Both the position numbers and the translations under genes were made by a program. The notes below the pieces were generated by a model. It ran no database searches. It worked only from the letters and a program-made list of their open reading frames with translations, and was not told the origin of the DNA. From the NCBI GenBank assembly GCA_050010255.1, contig JBEKLJ010000008.1, forward strand, positions 1-31,188: 31,188 nt of DNA, written 5' to 3'. Position 1 is the first letter of the stretch. Every line of letters starts with the position of its first letter. The DNA is from JBEKLJ01 sp050010255. GTDB lineage: Bacteria > Acidobacteriota > Terriglobia > Bryobacterales > Bryobacteraceae. Below are positions 1 to 8,280 of this stretch, one piece after another.

Positions 1-717
1 CGTCCCTTCGCAGTGTTGATTTCACCCGTGCTGATCGGCATCGTGCTCTGGTCGCGCAGAAAATCCATCCGGGACGCGATTGCACCAGCGGCGCTCCTTC
101 TCTGCGGTTTTTTGGTGGTCGTCTTGCCATGGACCGTCCGAAACTACGTGGTCCACGGAAAGCTGGTCTGGATCGCGACCAACGGGGGGTCAACCTTCTA
201 TGGGGGCAACAACGACTGGGTAATCAGCTCCATCAGGCATTACGGCGGCTGGGTTTCCACCCGAGGACTGCCCGGCGCCTCCGAGGATCTGGCGAAAGAC
301 GAGGTGGAGAGGGACCGCAGCCAGTGGCGCCGGGGAAAGCAATGGGTGCAAAGCCACATCCGATGGATGCCGGCGCTGTTAGCGGCCAAGTACGTGAGGC
401 TTTGGCTGCCGGACATCGATTCTCCGAACCGGGCCTACGTGTGGCTGAACGTAGTCTGTACCACGCCGTTTCTTTTATTGATTCTAGCCGGCCAGCTCCG
501 CATGACCCGCAGCGCCCAGTGGTGGAGCCCGAGTTGGCTCGTGCTCCATGGGGCCGGCGCGACCACGGCGGTAATGGCGCTGATCACTTGGGGGAGCCCC
601 CGCTTTCGCGACGTAAACGCAACGCTGCTGATGGTGTACGCTGCGGTTGCGGTGGTTTGGATCGCGCGCCGAGGGAACCCCGACCGTAGTACCGCCGGGC
701 CGTCAGCCGCGCGCTGA
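1..717 (+). CDS. GT39/GT83-like membrane glycosyltransferase, C-terminal part
   Basis: The reading frame is open at the window edge, so only the C-terminal part (about 238 residues) is seen. Hydrophobic stretches near the visible N-terminus, around residues 25-45 and in the last 90 residues indicate an integral inner-membrane protein. The segment PWTVRNYVVHGKLVWIATNG followed by FYGGNND is typical of the ArnT/PMT-like family, where a PW..RNY..G motif precedes a STNGG..Y.GNN loop. Such enzymes transfer a sugar from a polyprenyl-phosphate donor to lipid or protein acceptors on the periplasmic side. The catalytic N-terminal acidic loop lies outside the window. The glycosyltransferase neighbours fit a surface-glycan role. 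The acceptor cannot be told from sequence. Confidence 0.75.
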   Translation, partial: RPFAVLISPVLIGIVLWSRRKSIRDAIAPAALLLCGFLVVVLPWTVRNYVVHGKLVWIATNGGSTFYGGNNDWVISSIRHYGGWVSTRGLPGASEDLAKDEVERDRSQWRRGKQWVQSHIRWMPALLAAKYVRLWLPDIDSPNRAYVWLNVVCTTPFLLLILAGQLRMTRSAQWWSPSWLVLHGAGATTAVMALITWGSPRFRDVNATLLMVYAAVAVVWIARRGNPDRSTAGPSAAR

Positions 718-738
718 GCTGCAATTCAAGATCACCGG

Positions 739-957
739 ATGCGTGGAACCGCTGTTCTGTTTTGTACCGACTCGATCGGGGAAGACGCGGGTACCGAGCG
801 CCATATCCTCGAGCTCTTGCGGGACGCAACCCGGCGTGAAGAGGTGGGACGGCGCTCCCTGGAGCGCTGCCGGTAAAGATTCGAGATCCGCGGGGCCGTG
901 CAGCGGCTGGAAGACTTCTACGCCGCGCTGGCGGCGAAACAGGGGGATGATCCGTGA
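739..957 (+). pseudogene. GT4 glycosyltransferase remnant: both ends kept, middle deleted, one stop
   Basis: One continuous frame starts with ATG and reads MRGTAVLFCTDSIGEDAGTE, which matches the N-terminus of the intact GT4 protein further on (LLVIDTLGEEAGTERYAAEV). After about ten less similar residues it reads EEVGRRSLERCR, an in-frame TAA, then RFEIRGAVQRLEDFY. This matches the last 40 or so residues of the same intact protein (GELGRRSLERCRDEFEIGAA, then VRRLERYYLDLM). The roughly 330 residues between are missing, so the catalytic core is gone. The TAA at 874-876 sits where the intact copy has a GAC codon. The frame across the deletion is preserved. It lies just after the GT39-like gene and runs towards the PaaK-like gene. 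Confidence 0.8.
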
Positions 958-971
958 GCGTCGAACGCCGG

Positions 972-2312
972 CTATCCGGCGGAGGCATCCTGCTCGCGGA
1001 CCACCTGAATGAGCTTGCCTTGCGCGTTGCGGGCAATCCGATCGGTCCACAACAGCCGGACCGGGATCTCGGCGATCAGATGGCGGAGCTTCTCGCGTAA
1101 CTGGGCCTCGCGCGGCTCCGGCATCCCCTCCCCAACCAGCGAAATCCAGATCTCACCGCTCGTCTTGTACACCACCTGAAACTGCCGGACTTCCGGGAAC
1201 TCCTTGAACAGGTGATTCCAGTAGAGATTGCTGATGACCCTTCCGTCGGCCAGCTTCATCAATCCGGCGCGCCGGCCGCAGAGTTCCCGCAGCGCGCCGA
1301 TGCCGGCTTCGGTCTGGTGGGCGGCGTCGAAGACGCCCAGGTCCTCGATGTCGTAGCGCAAGAACGGGGTGCCACGGCAGACGGTGCTGGTCCACACGAG
1401 CCTGCCCATGGCTCCTGGCTCCGCCGGTTTGCCGTTGTCGTCCAGGACCTCCAGGAACAGCCAGGGCCGCAGTAATTCGAGCGGGCCGCCGGCCTGGAAC
1501 TGGCAGGCCATCGTGGAAAGCTCGCGGCCCCCGTAACGGTTCAGCAGGGGCACGCCGAAAGCCTGCTCAAAAACCCGGGCCTGTTCGGGAAACAGCATCT
1601 CCCCGCCGTTCCAGGCAGTGCGCACGCTTCCGGCCGGCGGCGCGTTCCCGCGGTCCAGCACGGCGCGTGCGACAAATTCAAGCATGGACGTGAAGCCGTA
1701 GATCGCCACCGGCTGCTTGGCCCGGATGAGTTCCAGCACCCGGTCCACGGTCGCCTGGCTCAGGTGGTAGCCGTCAACCAGGCACTCCTGCAGCAGCCAC
1801 AACAGCGTGCGAACCCTTTGGCCGGCGGTCTGCCGGCCGATGTCCCGCTCGGAGCCCCAAACAATGATGGTCGCCATGCCGGGGCGCCAGCCCATGCGCA
1901 GCCGCGTGTAAGTGTTGCCGGCCACAGCGGTTTTGAGCGTCAGGGTGTCGTGGAAGAACTGCGTCGGCTCGCCGGTGGATCCGCCGCTCGCGTTGATTCT
2001 CCCCTGGATGGCGAAGCGGTCGCGGATCTCGGCTGCGGGGAAGCGCTCCCGAAGCGTCTGTTTGGTCAGCACGGGCAGGCCGGTCCAGACGCGCCACAGC
2101 TCGTCGGGATCCGTGATTCGCGCCGCTTCCTTCCACTCCGGCAGCGCATCGGCCCGGCTGCCGAAATAGCGCACCTGCGCCATCAGGCGGCTGGCCAGCT
2201 CGCGGCGTTGTTTCGCGGGATCCAATGCCGGGAATGCATCCAGGTCGGTCCAGGGCCGTGCGTTGCGGGCCAGGTACCTGTGCCACCAGAGCCGGCTTGC
2301 CCACGAGATCAT
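972..2312 (-). CDS. PaaK/CapK-like adenylate-forming enzyme
   Basis: A 446-residue member of the phenylacetate-CoA ligase (PaaK/CapK) branch of the ANL superfamily. The AMP-binding P-loop is visible as NASGGSTGEPTQFF. The later motif YGGRELSTMACQ occupies the position of the family's YG.TE signature. Members activate a carboxylic acid as an acyl-adenylate, and CapK-type members are common in polysaccharide gene clusters, where the acid is often unknown. The frame stays open 50 codons further upstream, but the start ATG was chosen because it overlaps the stop of the GT2 gene in an ATGA and begins with a normal MISWASRLWW N-terminus. It is the last gene of a three-gene operon. It could load an acyl or aromatic group used to decorate the glycan; this is inference. 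Confidence 0.85.
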   Translation of the reverse strand: MISWASRLWWHRYLARNARPWTDLDAFPALDPAKQRRELASRLMAQVRYFGSRADALPEWKEAARITDPDELWRVWTGLPVLTKQTLRERFPAAEIRDRFAIQGRINASGGSTGEPTQFFHDTLTLKTAVAGNTYTRLRMGWRPGMATIIVWGSERDIGRQTAGQRVRTLLWLLQECLVDGYHLSQATVDRVLELIRAKQPVAIYGFTSMLEFVARAVLDRGNAPPAGSVRTAWNGGEMLFPEQARVFEQAFGVPLLNRYGGRELSTMACQFQAGGPLELLRPWLFLEVLDDNGKPAEPGAMGRLVWTSTVCRGTPFLRYDIEDLGVFDAAHQTEAGIGALRELCGRRAGLMKLADGRVISNLYWNHLFKEFPEVRQFQVVYKTSGEIWISLVGEGMPEPREAQLREKLRHLIAEIPVRLLWTDRIARNAQGKLIQVVREQDASAG

Positions 2313-3316
2313 CGGTTGCTGCCTCCAGCATGCAGTTTCCAGCGGTGGCCACCCGGGAGAAGAGGTCGTGCAGCCGCCAGAAGCGGGGGCCCGAAAATCC
2401 GCGCCAGGGGTGTACACCCAACCAGACCCGGCAGGAAGAAAGGCAGCCGCCAGTCGTGCCACGATACAAACTGTCTGAAGAGCCGCCGCGCGTTCCTGCA
2501 GTCACCCCAGTAGCCGAGCACGCCGGCAGTCTTGGCCGCGCGCGCCGCATAGAACTGCCGCAGCAGGGGCAGAAGTTCGGCGGGGCAAGCCGAGGCCACC
2601 TCATCCGGATCCAGCAGGAACGGCTCCACCGGGCGGGTGCCCTGGTAGCGGCCGCTCAGCGAAGATGCGTCCCGATGGAACTGCGCGAGCGGGCGCATGT
2701 GGAAGCAGACCGATTCGTTCAGCAGAACCTTGAGGAACAACAGCGCGTCTTCGCCATACCGGCAGGAGTTCCTGTCGTAGAAGCCGCCCCAGCGCCGCAG
2801 CACTTCGACCCGGGCCACCGTCGAGCACGGCCACATGTAGGCCAGCATATGAACCAGTTTCTGGATGGGCGTGGAGGGCGTGACTTTTTGAATGCCCTCC
2901 GTGATTCCACGCCGCCTCCACAGGGCCTCGCGGGAAACCCCGGGCGGGAAGTCAATGTATCCCGAGGTGACCGTGGCGACTTCCGGGCCGCAGGCCTCGA
3001 GCAGGCGCACGCTGCTCTCCAGGTACTCGGGCAGCCAGGCGTCGTCGGCGTCCAGGAAGGCGATCAGGTCGCCCTGTGCCTCGGCGACACCTCGGTTCCG
3101 CGCCGCCCCCGGCCCGGCGTTGGCCTGCTGCACTACCCGGAAACGCGCGTCTCCAAACCCGGCTGCTAGCTCGCCGCTGCCGTCCGTAGAGCCATCGTCC
3201 ACCACAATCACTTCATAATCGCCGCAGGTCTGGCCTGCGATGGAGGCCAGCGCCCGCATCACGTACTTCGCCTTGTTGTAAAGGGGGACTATGACCGAGA
3301 CGCGCACCGCTCTCAC
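2309..3316 (-). CDS. GT2 family glycosyltransferase
   Basis: A 335-residue GT-A fold enzyme. The N-terminal nucleotide-binding strand VSVIVPLYNKAKYVMRAL is followed by VIVVDDGSTDGS, the NAGPGAARNRG segment and the metal-binding AFLDADDAWLP (DxD type), all in the family's usual order within the first 110 residues. It should transfer a sugar from a nucleotide donor at the cytoplasmic face during glycan assembly. The start is a GTG overlapping the TGA of the upstream GT4 gene, and its own stop overlaps the ATG of the PaaK-like gene, so translation of all three is probably coupled. The C-terminal third has no membrane segment that I can see. Donor and acceptor are unknown. Confidence 0.9.
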   Translation of the reverse strand: MRAVRVSVIVPLYNKAKYVMRALASIAGQTCGDYEVIVVDDGSTDGSGELAAGFGDARFRVVQQANAGPGAARNRGVAEAQGDLIAFLDADDAWLPEYLESSVRLLEACGPEVATVTSGYIDFPPGVSREALWRRRGITEGIQKVTPSTPIQKLVHMLAYMWPCSTVARVEVLRRWGGFYDRNSCRYGEDALLFLKVLLNESVCFHMRPLAQFHRDASSLSGRYQGTRPVEPFLLDPDEVASACPAELLPLLRQFYAARAAKTAGVLGYWGDCRNARRLFRQFVSWHDWRLPFFLPGLVGCTPLARIFGPPLLAAARPLLPGGHRWKLHAGGSNR

Positions 3317-4476
3317 TTCTTGCCTCGCAGACTGAGCACCTGCCGGTAGATGTCGAGAAGGCCACGAAAGTAAGCCTCTGGCGTGTACTTGAAGGTGACA
3401 ATTCGGGCGGCCGCGCCCAGCCGCTTCCGCAGGTCTTCGTCCCGCAGCAGCCGGACCAGCGCCGCCGCCATCGCCTCCGGGTCGCGGGGTTCCACCAGCA
3501 GCGCATTCTCTTCGTGCCCGGCGATCTCAGGGACGCCGCCCACGCGGGTCGCCACCACGGGCAGTCCTGCCGCCATCGCCTCGAGCAGCACGTTGGGCGA
3601 TCCCTCGGTATGCGAGGACAACGCCACCATGTCGGCCATCTGGTAGTACACCCGAAGGTCCGGCTGGTATCCGGTCAGGATCACGTTTTCCACGAGTCCC
3701 AGCGCGGCGCAGGTCCGCTCGATCGAGCCGCGCTCGGGGCCGCCGCCCGCGACTACCAACCGGAACGGTGGCGTCCCGCGCCCCTGTGCCACAACGGCGA
3801 TCGCTCGAATCAGATCGGCGTGACCTTTCTCCTTGGACAGGCGCCCGGCACAGAGCACCACCAGGGCTCCCTTGGGAATCCCCAGGGCCGCCCGCAGCCG
3901 CGCGACTTCGGCCTCGGGCGCTGGGACAAACGGTTCGACCGCGTTGTGCCGGACCACAATCCGCTCCGGCCGCACCCCCGTCCGCGCCAGCGCGGCGGCG
4001 AACGGTCCGCACACCGTAACCACGCGATCCGCCGCCCGGAGTGACCAGCGGTCAAGCTGGTTGTAAAGCAGCATCTTGGTGTTTGTGGCCGTGTAGCCGT
4101 GCTGGAACGCGATCCACGGATAGCGGCGATTCAACCCCGTGTACCGCACCAAGAAATGCGACTTGATGTTGTGTGATTGAATGATGTGCGGCTGTCGCTC
4201 GGACACAACTGCGAGCAACTGCGGGATGACTCCTACGTCAAAAGCCCACCTTTCGTGGATCACGTCCACGTCCAGACCGGCTGTTCTCGCCCCCACAATG
4301 AACGCGTTCGGCGAGCTGTCGGAAGGGCGTTGAAACGTCACGATCGAGACCTGGGTGCGGGGTGGGCCAACGATGGGCCGAGAGGCCCGGCGGGAAAACT
4401 CAATCAGATTCTTGGCCGGACCCGTCACGGAATACGCCTCCATCATGGCCAAGACACGGATTGATGGACCAATCAT
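3313..4476 (-). CDS. GT4 family glycosyltransferase
   Basis: A GT-B fold retaining glycosyltransferase of about 387 residues. Visible signatures are the N-terminal RVLAMMEAYSVTGPAKNLIE (Gly-rich acceptor-side loop), the LVVLCAGRLSKEKGHADLI strand that opens the donor domain, and HTEGSPNVLLEAMAAGLPVV, which holds the family's E-x7-E donor-binding motif. The frame continues 25 codons upstream to an ATG at 4551, but that extension (MAADLARPAAW...) does not look like the family. The MIGPSIRVL start is preferred, with only weak ribosome-site support for either. It is first in the operon with GT2 and the PaaK-like gene. Sugar specificity is unknown. Confidence 0.87.
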   Translation of the reverse strand: MIGPSIRVLAMMEAYSVTGPAKNLIEFSRRASRPIVGPPRTQVSIVTFQRPSDSSPNAFIVGARTAGLDVDVIHERWAFDVGVIPQLLAVVSERQPHIIQSHNIKSHFLVRYTGLNRRYPWIAFQHGYTATNTKMLLYNQLDRWSLRAADRVVTVCGPFAAALARTGVRPERIVVRHNAVEPFVPAPEAEVARLRAALGIPKGALVVLCAGRLSKEKGHADLIRAIAVVAQGRGTPPFRLVVAGGGPERGSIERTCAALGLVENVILTGYQPDLRVYYQMADMVALSSHTEGSPNVLLEAMAAGLPVVATRVGGVPEIAGHEENALLVEPRDPEAMAAALVRLLRDEDLRKRLGAAARIVTFKYTPEAYFRGLLDIYRQVLSLRGKK

Positions 4477-4769
4477 GCTCACACCGTTCTGGATGTGGCC
4501 TTCCTTCAACTGCTCCTGCCAGGCTGCAGGCCGCGCGAGATCCGCGGCCATCTCGGAGGTAAGCTGATTCGCGTCGGGTTCCGTAACCGCGAAGGTACAT
4601 ACCTAGGCATCGGAGGAATCGGCGACCGGCCGTCCGTTCTCCATCATGCACGAGTATACAACGCCTTCGTAAGTCGACACCCCAAGCCCTGTTGCCAAAC
4701 CCCGGCGTACCAGAACCTATCGGACTGCCGGAAGCGCCGGCGTGAAACCTACGTCAGTGGAGCGTGTCG
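4477..4769. other. Gap upstream of the GT4-GT2-PaaK operon; weak minus-strand -10 candidate
   Basis: No convincing gene is seen. On the minus strand a TATACT hexamer (4653-4658) could be a -10 box for the GT operon, but no matching -35 is visible at the right distance. If the GT4 start were at 4551 the first 75 bases would be coding. Confidence 0.3.
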
Positions 4770-6233
4770 TCAGGCGTGCTCGGGTGCCGGAAGTTCGCAA
4801 TGCCCGCGCCAACCCTCGGGCGGACGGAAACGCTTCCCCGCGAACGGCCAGATCTCTTGGGCAGGAAGTTCCCTGCCGGCCATCCGCACACGAATCTCCG
4901 CGGGACGGAAGGCTGCCAGGCGATGCGAGAAACCCGCGAACGATTCTCGGACGAGCGGAATCAGTTTCGGGTCGAATCCCATCAGGCGCGCATGCACCCA
5001 ATCGGCAGCGGCTGTGCTCAACGACCCCGTAAGGAAGCCTGCGGCGATCGGAGTGTTGGCTAAGGGTCCCTCCCCTTCGCCGCCGATGATGGCATCCGTG
5101 ATCGTAATCACAAGCCGCTGAGGCAACGGGTCCAAACACCCGTCGAGCCGGCCATAGCGCAGGATCCTTTGCAGATCAAGGCAGGTACGCCAGACCGTAT
5201 CGTTGCCGTACCAAGACCCTTCCAGGTTGTCGTCCGCCCCCAAGAGCCGGGCGCAGCGGGCGACCTCCCCAGCGGATCTGCCGAGCAGCCTCTGCATCCA
5301 GTCCGCCGGCCTGCGGTTCGCTGCATCCAACAGATCCTCGGCCCGGCGCTTCAGCCATGAACTGCCCGGATAGCAGTCACCGCCCATGCCGGCACTCCCC
5401 TTGCGGTGGTGGGGCAGATACTCCTTCTTGCCACAAATGCCGACAATGTTCTTCAAAGCTCCGGTCACGCAAGCCTTTTTGTGCGACTTCAGTTTCGGAA
5501 GATTGATCACCACATCCGCCTGGATGACCTCGCGGGCGATCAGGTACTGGTGCCTCCCCGGGGCGTGGGTGCGACCCAGCAGATCAGGGGAATACCGGGT
5601 CACCCGGAATCTCTGGGCGTCACCTGAAATGGCTTCCAGGAGACTTTCCCCAGCGAGGTCGAACAGAACATCGTCGGCAGACTCCCGGCGATTCTCAGTA
5701 CGTTTAGACCCGTAGCCTCTGCCATGCTGCACGGTCTGACGGAAGTCGGTTACCCTCGTTGGGAGTCCGCCGGCGCCGAAACGGCGAGCCAGCGATTCCA
5801 TTTGAGACCAGCCCAGCAGCGCCGGAAAATCACAGCCCTGCACCGGCGCGTCTCCGACCACCACTTCGGACGGGTGCGCCAGCGCCACATAATCCAGGAC
5901 CGCCGCGATGACGCTGGGGTGGGTGAGGAGGCAGTCGAGACCGGCTCCGCCCTGGTTGTAGTGAAGTACCCAGTTCGGCTTGAGCACAACGCGGGCATTC
6001 GGTGGGATCAGGGCCCCGAGGGGATTCCATCGCTTCGTCCCGGCACCCTCTTCATCGAGACCCCAAACCGAAAACAGTTCGCGTAGCGTGGCCTGCCCTA
6101 CTGTGACCACATGGCCCGTGCCGAGCTCCGGAGCCGGAAGCGGTTCGGCCAACATCGCGTATTCCGGCCGGATGCTCCTCGCTACCGCGACTCTCGTTTC
6201 CAATCTGAAGTCTGGCGCGCAGCCTGCATGCAT
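4770..6233 (-). CDS. DUF362 domain protein
   Basis: A 487-residue protein with the DUF362 hallmarks. There is an N-terminal strand VVLKPNWVLH followed by THPSVIAAVLDYV, then EVVVGDAP. Later come VVINLPKLKSHKKACVTGAL and KNIVGICGKKEYLPHHRKG, the Lys/His/Gly-rich core of the family. Biochemical function of the family is not firmly established. Many relatives carry a C-terminal 4Fe-4S ferredoxin motif, but none is seen here: no CxxCxxC. Homologues often sit in polysaccharide loci, as here. The start at the first ATG is tentative because no clear ribosome site precedes it. It points in the same direction as the GT operon, 293 bases upstream of it. Confidence 0.85.
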   Translation of the reverse strand: MHAGCAPDFRLETRVAVARSIRPEYAMLAEPLPAPELGTGHVVTVGQATLRELFSVWGLDEEGAGTKRWNPLGALIPPNARVVLKPNWVLHYNQGGAGLDCLLTHPSVIAAVLDYVALAHPSEVVVGDAPVQGCDFPALLGWSQMESLARRFGAGGLPTRVTDFRQTVQHGRGYGSKRTENRRESADDVLFDLAGESLLEAISGDAQRFRVTRYSPDLLGRTHAPGRHQYLIAREVIQADVVINLPKLKSHKKACVTGALKNIVGICGKKEYLPHHRKGSAGMGGDCYPGSSWLKRRAEDLLDAANRRPADWMQRLLGRSAGEVARCARLLGADDNLEGSWYGNDTVWRTCLDLQRILRYGRLDGCLDPLPQRLVITITDAIIGGEGEGPLANTPIAAGFLTGSLSTAAADWVHARLMGFDPKLIPLVRESFAGFSHRLAAFRPAEIRVRMAGRELPAQEIWPFAGKRFRPPEGWRGHCELPAPEHA

Positions 6234-6767
6234 TGGTTGACTGTGGTGCGGTACCAGCGTCTACCGCCGGCCCGTTTCCATCGAACCCCTTTCTCGGCAG
6301 CCGGCCCTCTCACCGAAACTGGCAGCAGCGGATGCGCATGAGTACGAAACCGTCCCTCTTGCTGAGTTCCCCTTCGGCATTTCGCGTCCAGGAGTGTCCA
6401 CCACAGCCACAAAGCACGCGATTAAGTTCCGCGGTTGTCCGCTTCACGCCCTATCCGCTGTGCCGCTCATCGGTCATCTCGCGGAACCGGCCCCGCGGTC
6501 GTTCGGTTGCAGCGAGTGACGGCCGATGCAGCATAAAACTCCCGCGCACGTTCCACAGGATACCGCGTTTCTCAGTGATCGTACACTCCAGGAAGACGAA
6601 ACCTCCCTGCCACGCTTCAAGTCCACCAGCCGGGTCTCCGTTGAATGCAGGGCCGGATCAAGCCAGTCGATCACGAGTCGGATCAGCCGCGAAGCAGCAA
6701 GGTATAATACCCGTGCGGGATCTGATTGGCCCCGCGTAATGCGGCAGCCAGAGTCCGATTCCCCGCC
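6234..6767. other. 534-base intergenic region between divergent DUF362 and GT4 genes
   Basis: Both flanking genes point away from this stretch, so it should hold both promoters. Open frames here lack family motifs and good starts, and I accept none of them. Apart from the plus-strand -10 box listed separately I see no riboswitch, repeat or RNA gene. Confidence 0.4.
6703..6708 (+). promoter_or_regulatory. Consensus -10 box for the downstream GT4 gene
   Basis: A perfect TATAAT lies about 60 bases before the GT4 ATG, implying a leader of roughly 50 bases. No TTGACA-like -35 is present 16-18 bases upstream (the position reads GGATCA), so either an activator helps or this is a chance match. Confidence 0.45.
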
Positions 6768-7988
6768 ATGACGACTTACCCGCAGACGGATGACGAGGCG
6801 CCGCCGCGCAAGATCAGGCTCCTGTTGGTGATTGACACGCTCGGCGAAGAGGCCGGGACGGAGCGATACGCCGCAGAAGTGATCCAACGGCTGGATAAGT
6901 CCAGATTCGAGGTGCACGTGTGCTGCCTGTTCGACAGCCCACGGCTGAGGGAACTCGCCGCACACTGCGCGTCGACAAGAGTCTTCCCGGTGGTGAGCGT
7001 GTACCGGCCGGCGGGGCTGTGGCAGATTTCGAGAATCCGGCGCTACATCAATGCACAGGCCATTGACATCGTGCACACGCTGATGCCGAAGGCGACGATC
7101 GCGGGAGGGCTGGCGGCTGCCTGGTCGCGCTGTGGGAGGCTGGTTACGAGCCGCCGAAGCATGGGTTACTGGTACACGCCCGGCGCACTGCGGCTTCTGC
7201 GGTACGTGAACCGGCGTACGACCCGCGTTCTGGCCAATGCCGAACGAGTGAAGCAGTTCGTGTCGGAGATGGAAGGGATCCCGCCGCAGAAGATCGACGT
7301 GCTCCACAACGGCGTGGACCTCTCGCGGTTCGAAGGCACCCGGGAGGGGAGCGCGGCGGATGGCCTGGGCATTCCGAAGGACGCGCCAGTGGTGGGCATC
7401 GTGGCGAACTACCGGCCGGTGAAGGACCTCGGGCTGTTTCTGCGCGCCGCACAGATCGTTGCCGCCGAGGCGCCGGATGCCGCTTTCCTGCTGGTGGGAC
7501 AGGGACCGCTTCGGGACGAACTCGGGCGGCTCGCAGCCGAGCTTGGCATCGGAAGCCGAGTGTTCTTCTCGGAGGGGAAAGGCAGCGTGCCGGACTTTCT
7601 GAAGCGGATGTCGGTGGGCTGCCTGTGCTCGCACAGCGAAGGTTTCTCCAACGCCATCCTGGAGTACATGGCGGCGGGCCTGCCGGTAGTCGCGACGGAT
7701 GCAGGGGGCAGTGCCGAGGCCATCGAGGACGGCGTCACAGGCTACGTCGTGCGGACGCGGGACCCGGAGGCGTTTGCCCGGCCGATCCTCCGCCTGCTCA
7801 ATGACGAAACGCTCCGGGGTGAGTTGGGACGGCGGTCTCTCGAACGCTGCCGGGACGAGTTCGAGATCGGCGCAGCGGTGCGCCGCCTGGAGCGGTACTA
7901 CCTGGATCTCATGGACCTTTCTGTCCCGCGATCTCGCGAATGGGCCGACGCTCCGACTAATCCAGGTGATGACAAGTCGTCGATCTGA
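6768..7988 (+). CDS. GT4 family glycosyltransferase
   Basis: A 406-residue GT-B retaining glycosyltransferase. The N-terminus carries IRLLLVIDTLGEEAGTERYA, the acceptor-side Gly-rich loop. The donor domain opens at PVVGIVANYRPVKDLGLFL. HSEGFSNAILEYMAAGLPVV contains the E-x7-E motif that binds the nucleotide sugar. The ATG was chosen over an earlier TTG because the TTG adds 14 unlikely residues; the ribosome site is weak. The protein's two ends match the broken GT4 remnant near the left edge, so the region once held at least two related genes. It stands alone on the plus strand, with a consensus -10 box in front. Its role is probably addition of one sugar in a surface glycan. Confidence 0.9.
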   Translation: MTTYPQTDDEAPPRKIRLLLVIDTLGEEAGTERYAAEVIQRLDKSRFEVHVCCLFDSPRLRELAAHCASTRVFPVVSVYRPAGLWQISRIRRYINAQAIDIVHTLMPKATIAGGLAAAWSRCGRLVTSRRSMGYWYTPGALRLLRYVNRRTTRVLANAERVKQFVSEMEGIPPQKIDVLHNGVDLSRFEGTREGSAADGLGIPKDAPVVGIVANYRPVKDLGLFLRAAQIVAAEAPDAAFLLVGQGPLRDELGRLAAELGIGSRVFFSEGKGSVPDFLKRMSVGCLCSHSEGFSNAILEYMAAGLPVVATDAGGSAEAIEDGVTGYVVRTRDPEAFARPILRLLNDETLRGELGRRSLERCRDEFEIGAAVRRLERYYLDLMDLSVPRSREWADAPTNPGDDKSSI

Positions 7989-8051
7989 CAGGCGGTGGGC
8001 AGGGCTTGCGCCGCAGGCGCGCTTCGTTCAGGGCGATCACGTGCGGAGGCC

Positions 8052-8080
8052 TTGACAGGCATGTCAGTCCGGCGCAAAAT
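8052..8080 (+). promoter_or_regulatory. Sigma70-like promoter of the small membrane ORF
   Basis: A perfect TTGACA is followed after 17 bases by CAAAAT (4 of 6 matches to the -10 consensus). The expected start of transcription is around 8087, just ahead of the small ORF, giving a very short leader. Confidence 0.5.
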
Positions 8081-8099
8081 AGGGGCGGGCGCATTTCAG

Positions 8100-8237
8100 A
8101 TGCAGGCATCCGATATGCTCTGGTTGAACGTGATGAACGCCGCTCTGGGCATAGCGGTCCTGGTGTGCGGAATCGCGATTCTCGCGGCGGCCCTCGGCGA
8201 CTGGCGTTTCAACCGCCCCCGCAAGCTGCGCTCCTGA
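8100..8237 (+). CDS. Small single-pass membrane protein, function unknown
   Basis: A 45-residue ORF starting MQASDMLWLNVMNAALGIAV. One long hydrophobic stretch of about 25 residues is followed by a basic tail (WRFNRPRKLRS), predicting one membrane helix with the C-terminus in the cytoplasm. A second in-frame ATG at 8115 (MLWLNVMN) would give 40 residues and is equally plausible. The consensus -35 box just upstream and the clean hydrophobic/basic pattern are the reasons to accept it; there is no strong ribosome site. It lies tail to tail with the radical SAM gene of the first peptide locus. It may be a stand-alone small protein or part of that system; neither is shown. Confidence 0.5.
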   Translation: MQASDMLWLNVMNAALGIAVLVCGIAILAAALGDWRFNRPRKLRS

Positions 8238-8280
8238 AGGCCACGGCTCTCACGACTTTCGTGCAAGCCACTCGATCCGA

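Noticed and set aside
2225..3169. Plus-strand open frame of 314 codons
   Set aside because: Antisense to the GT2 gene, which has every family motif.
6474..7634. Minus-strand open frame of 386 codons
   Set aside because: Mostly antisense to the GT4 gene; composition and lack of motifs fit a shadow frame.
7989..8051. Terminator hairpin after the GT4 gene
   Set aside because: GCGCC-GCA-GGCGC can pair but the stem is short and no T-run follows.
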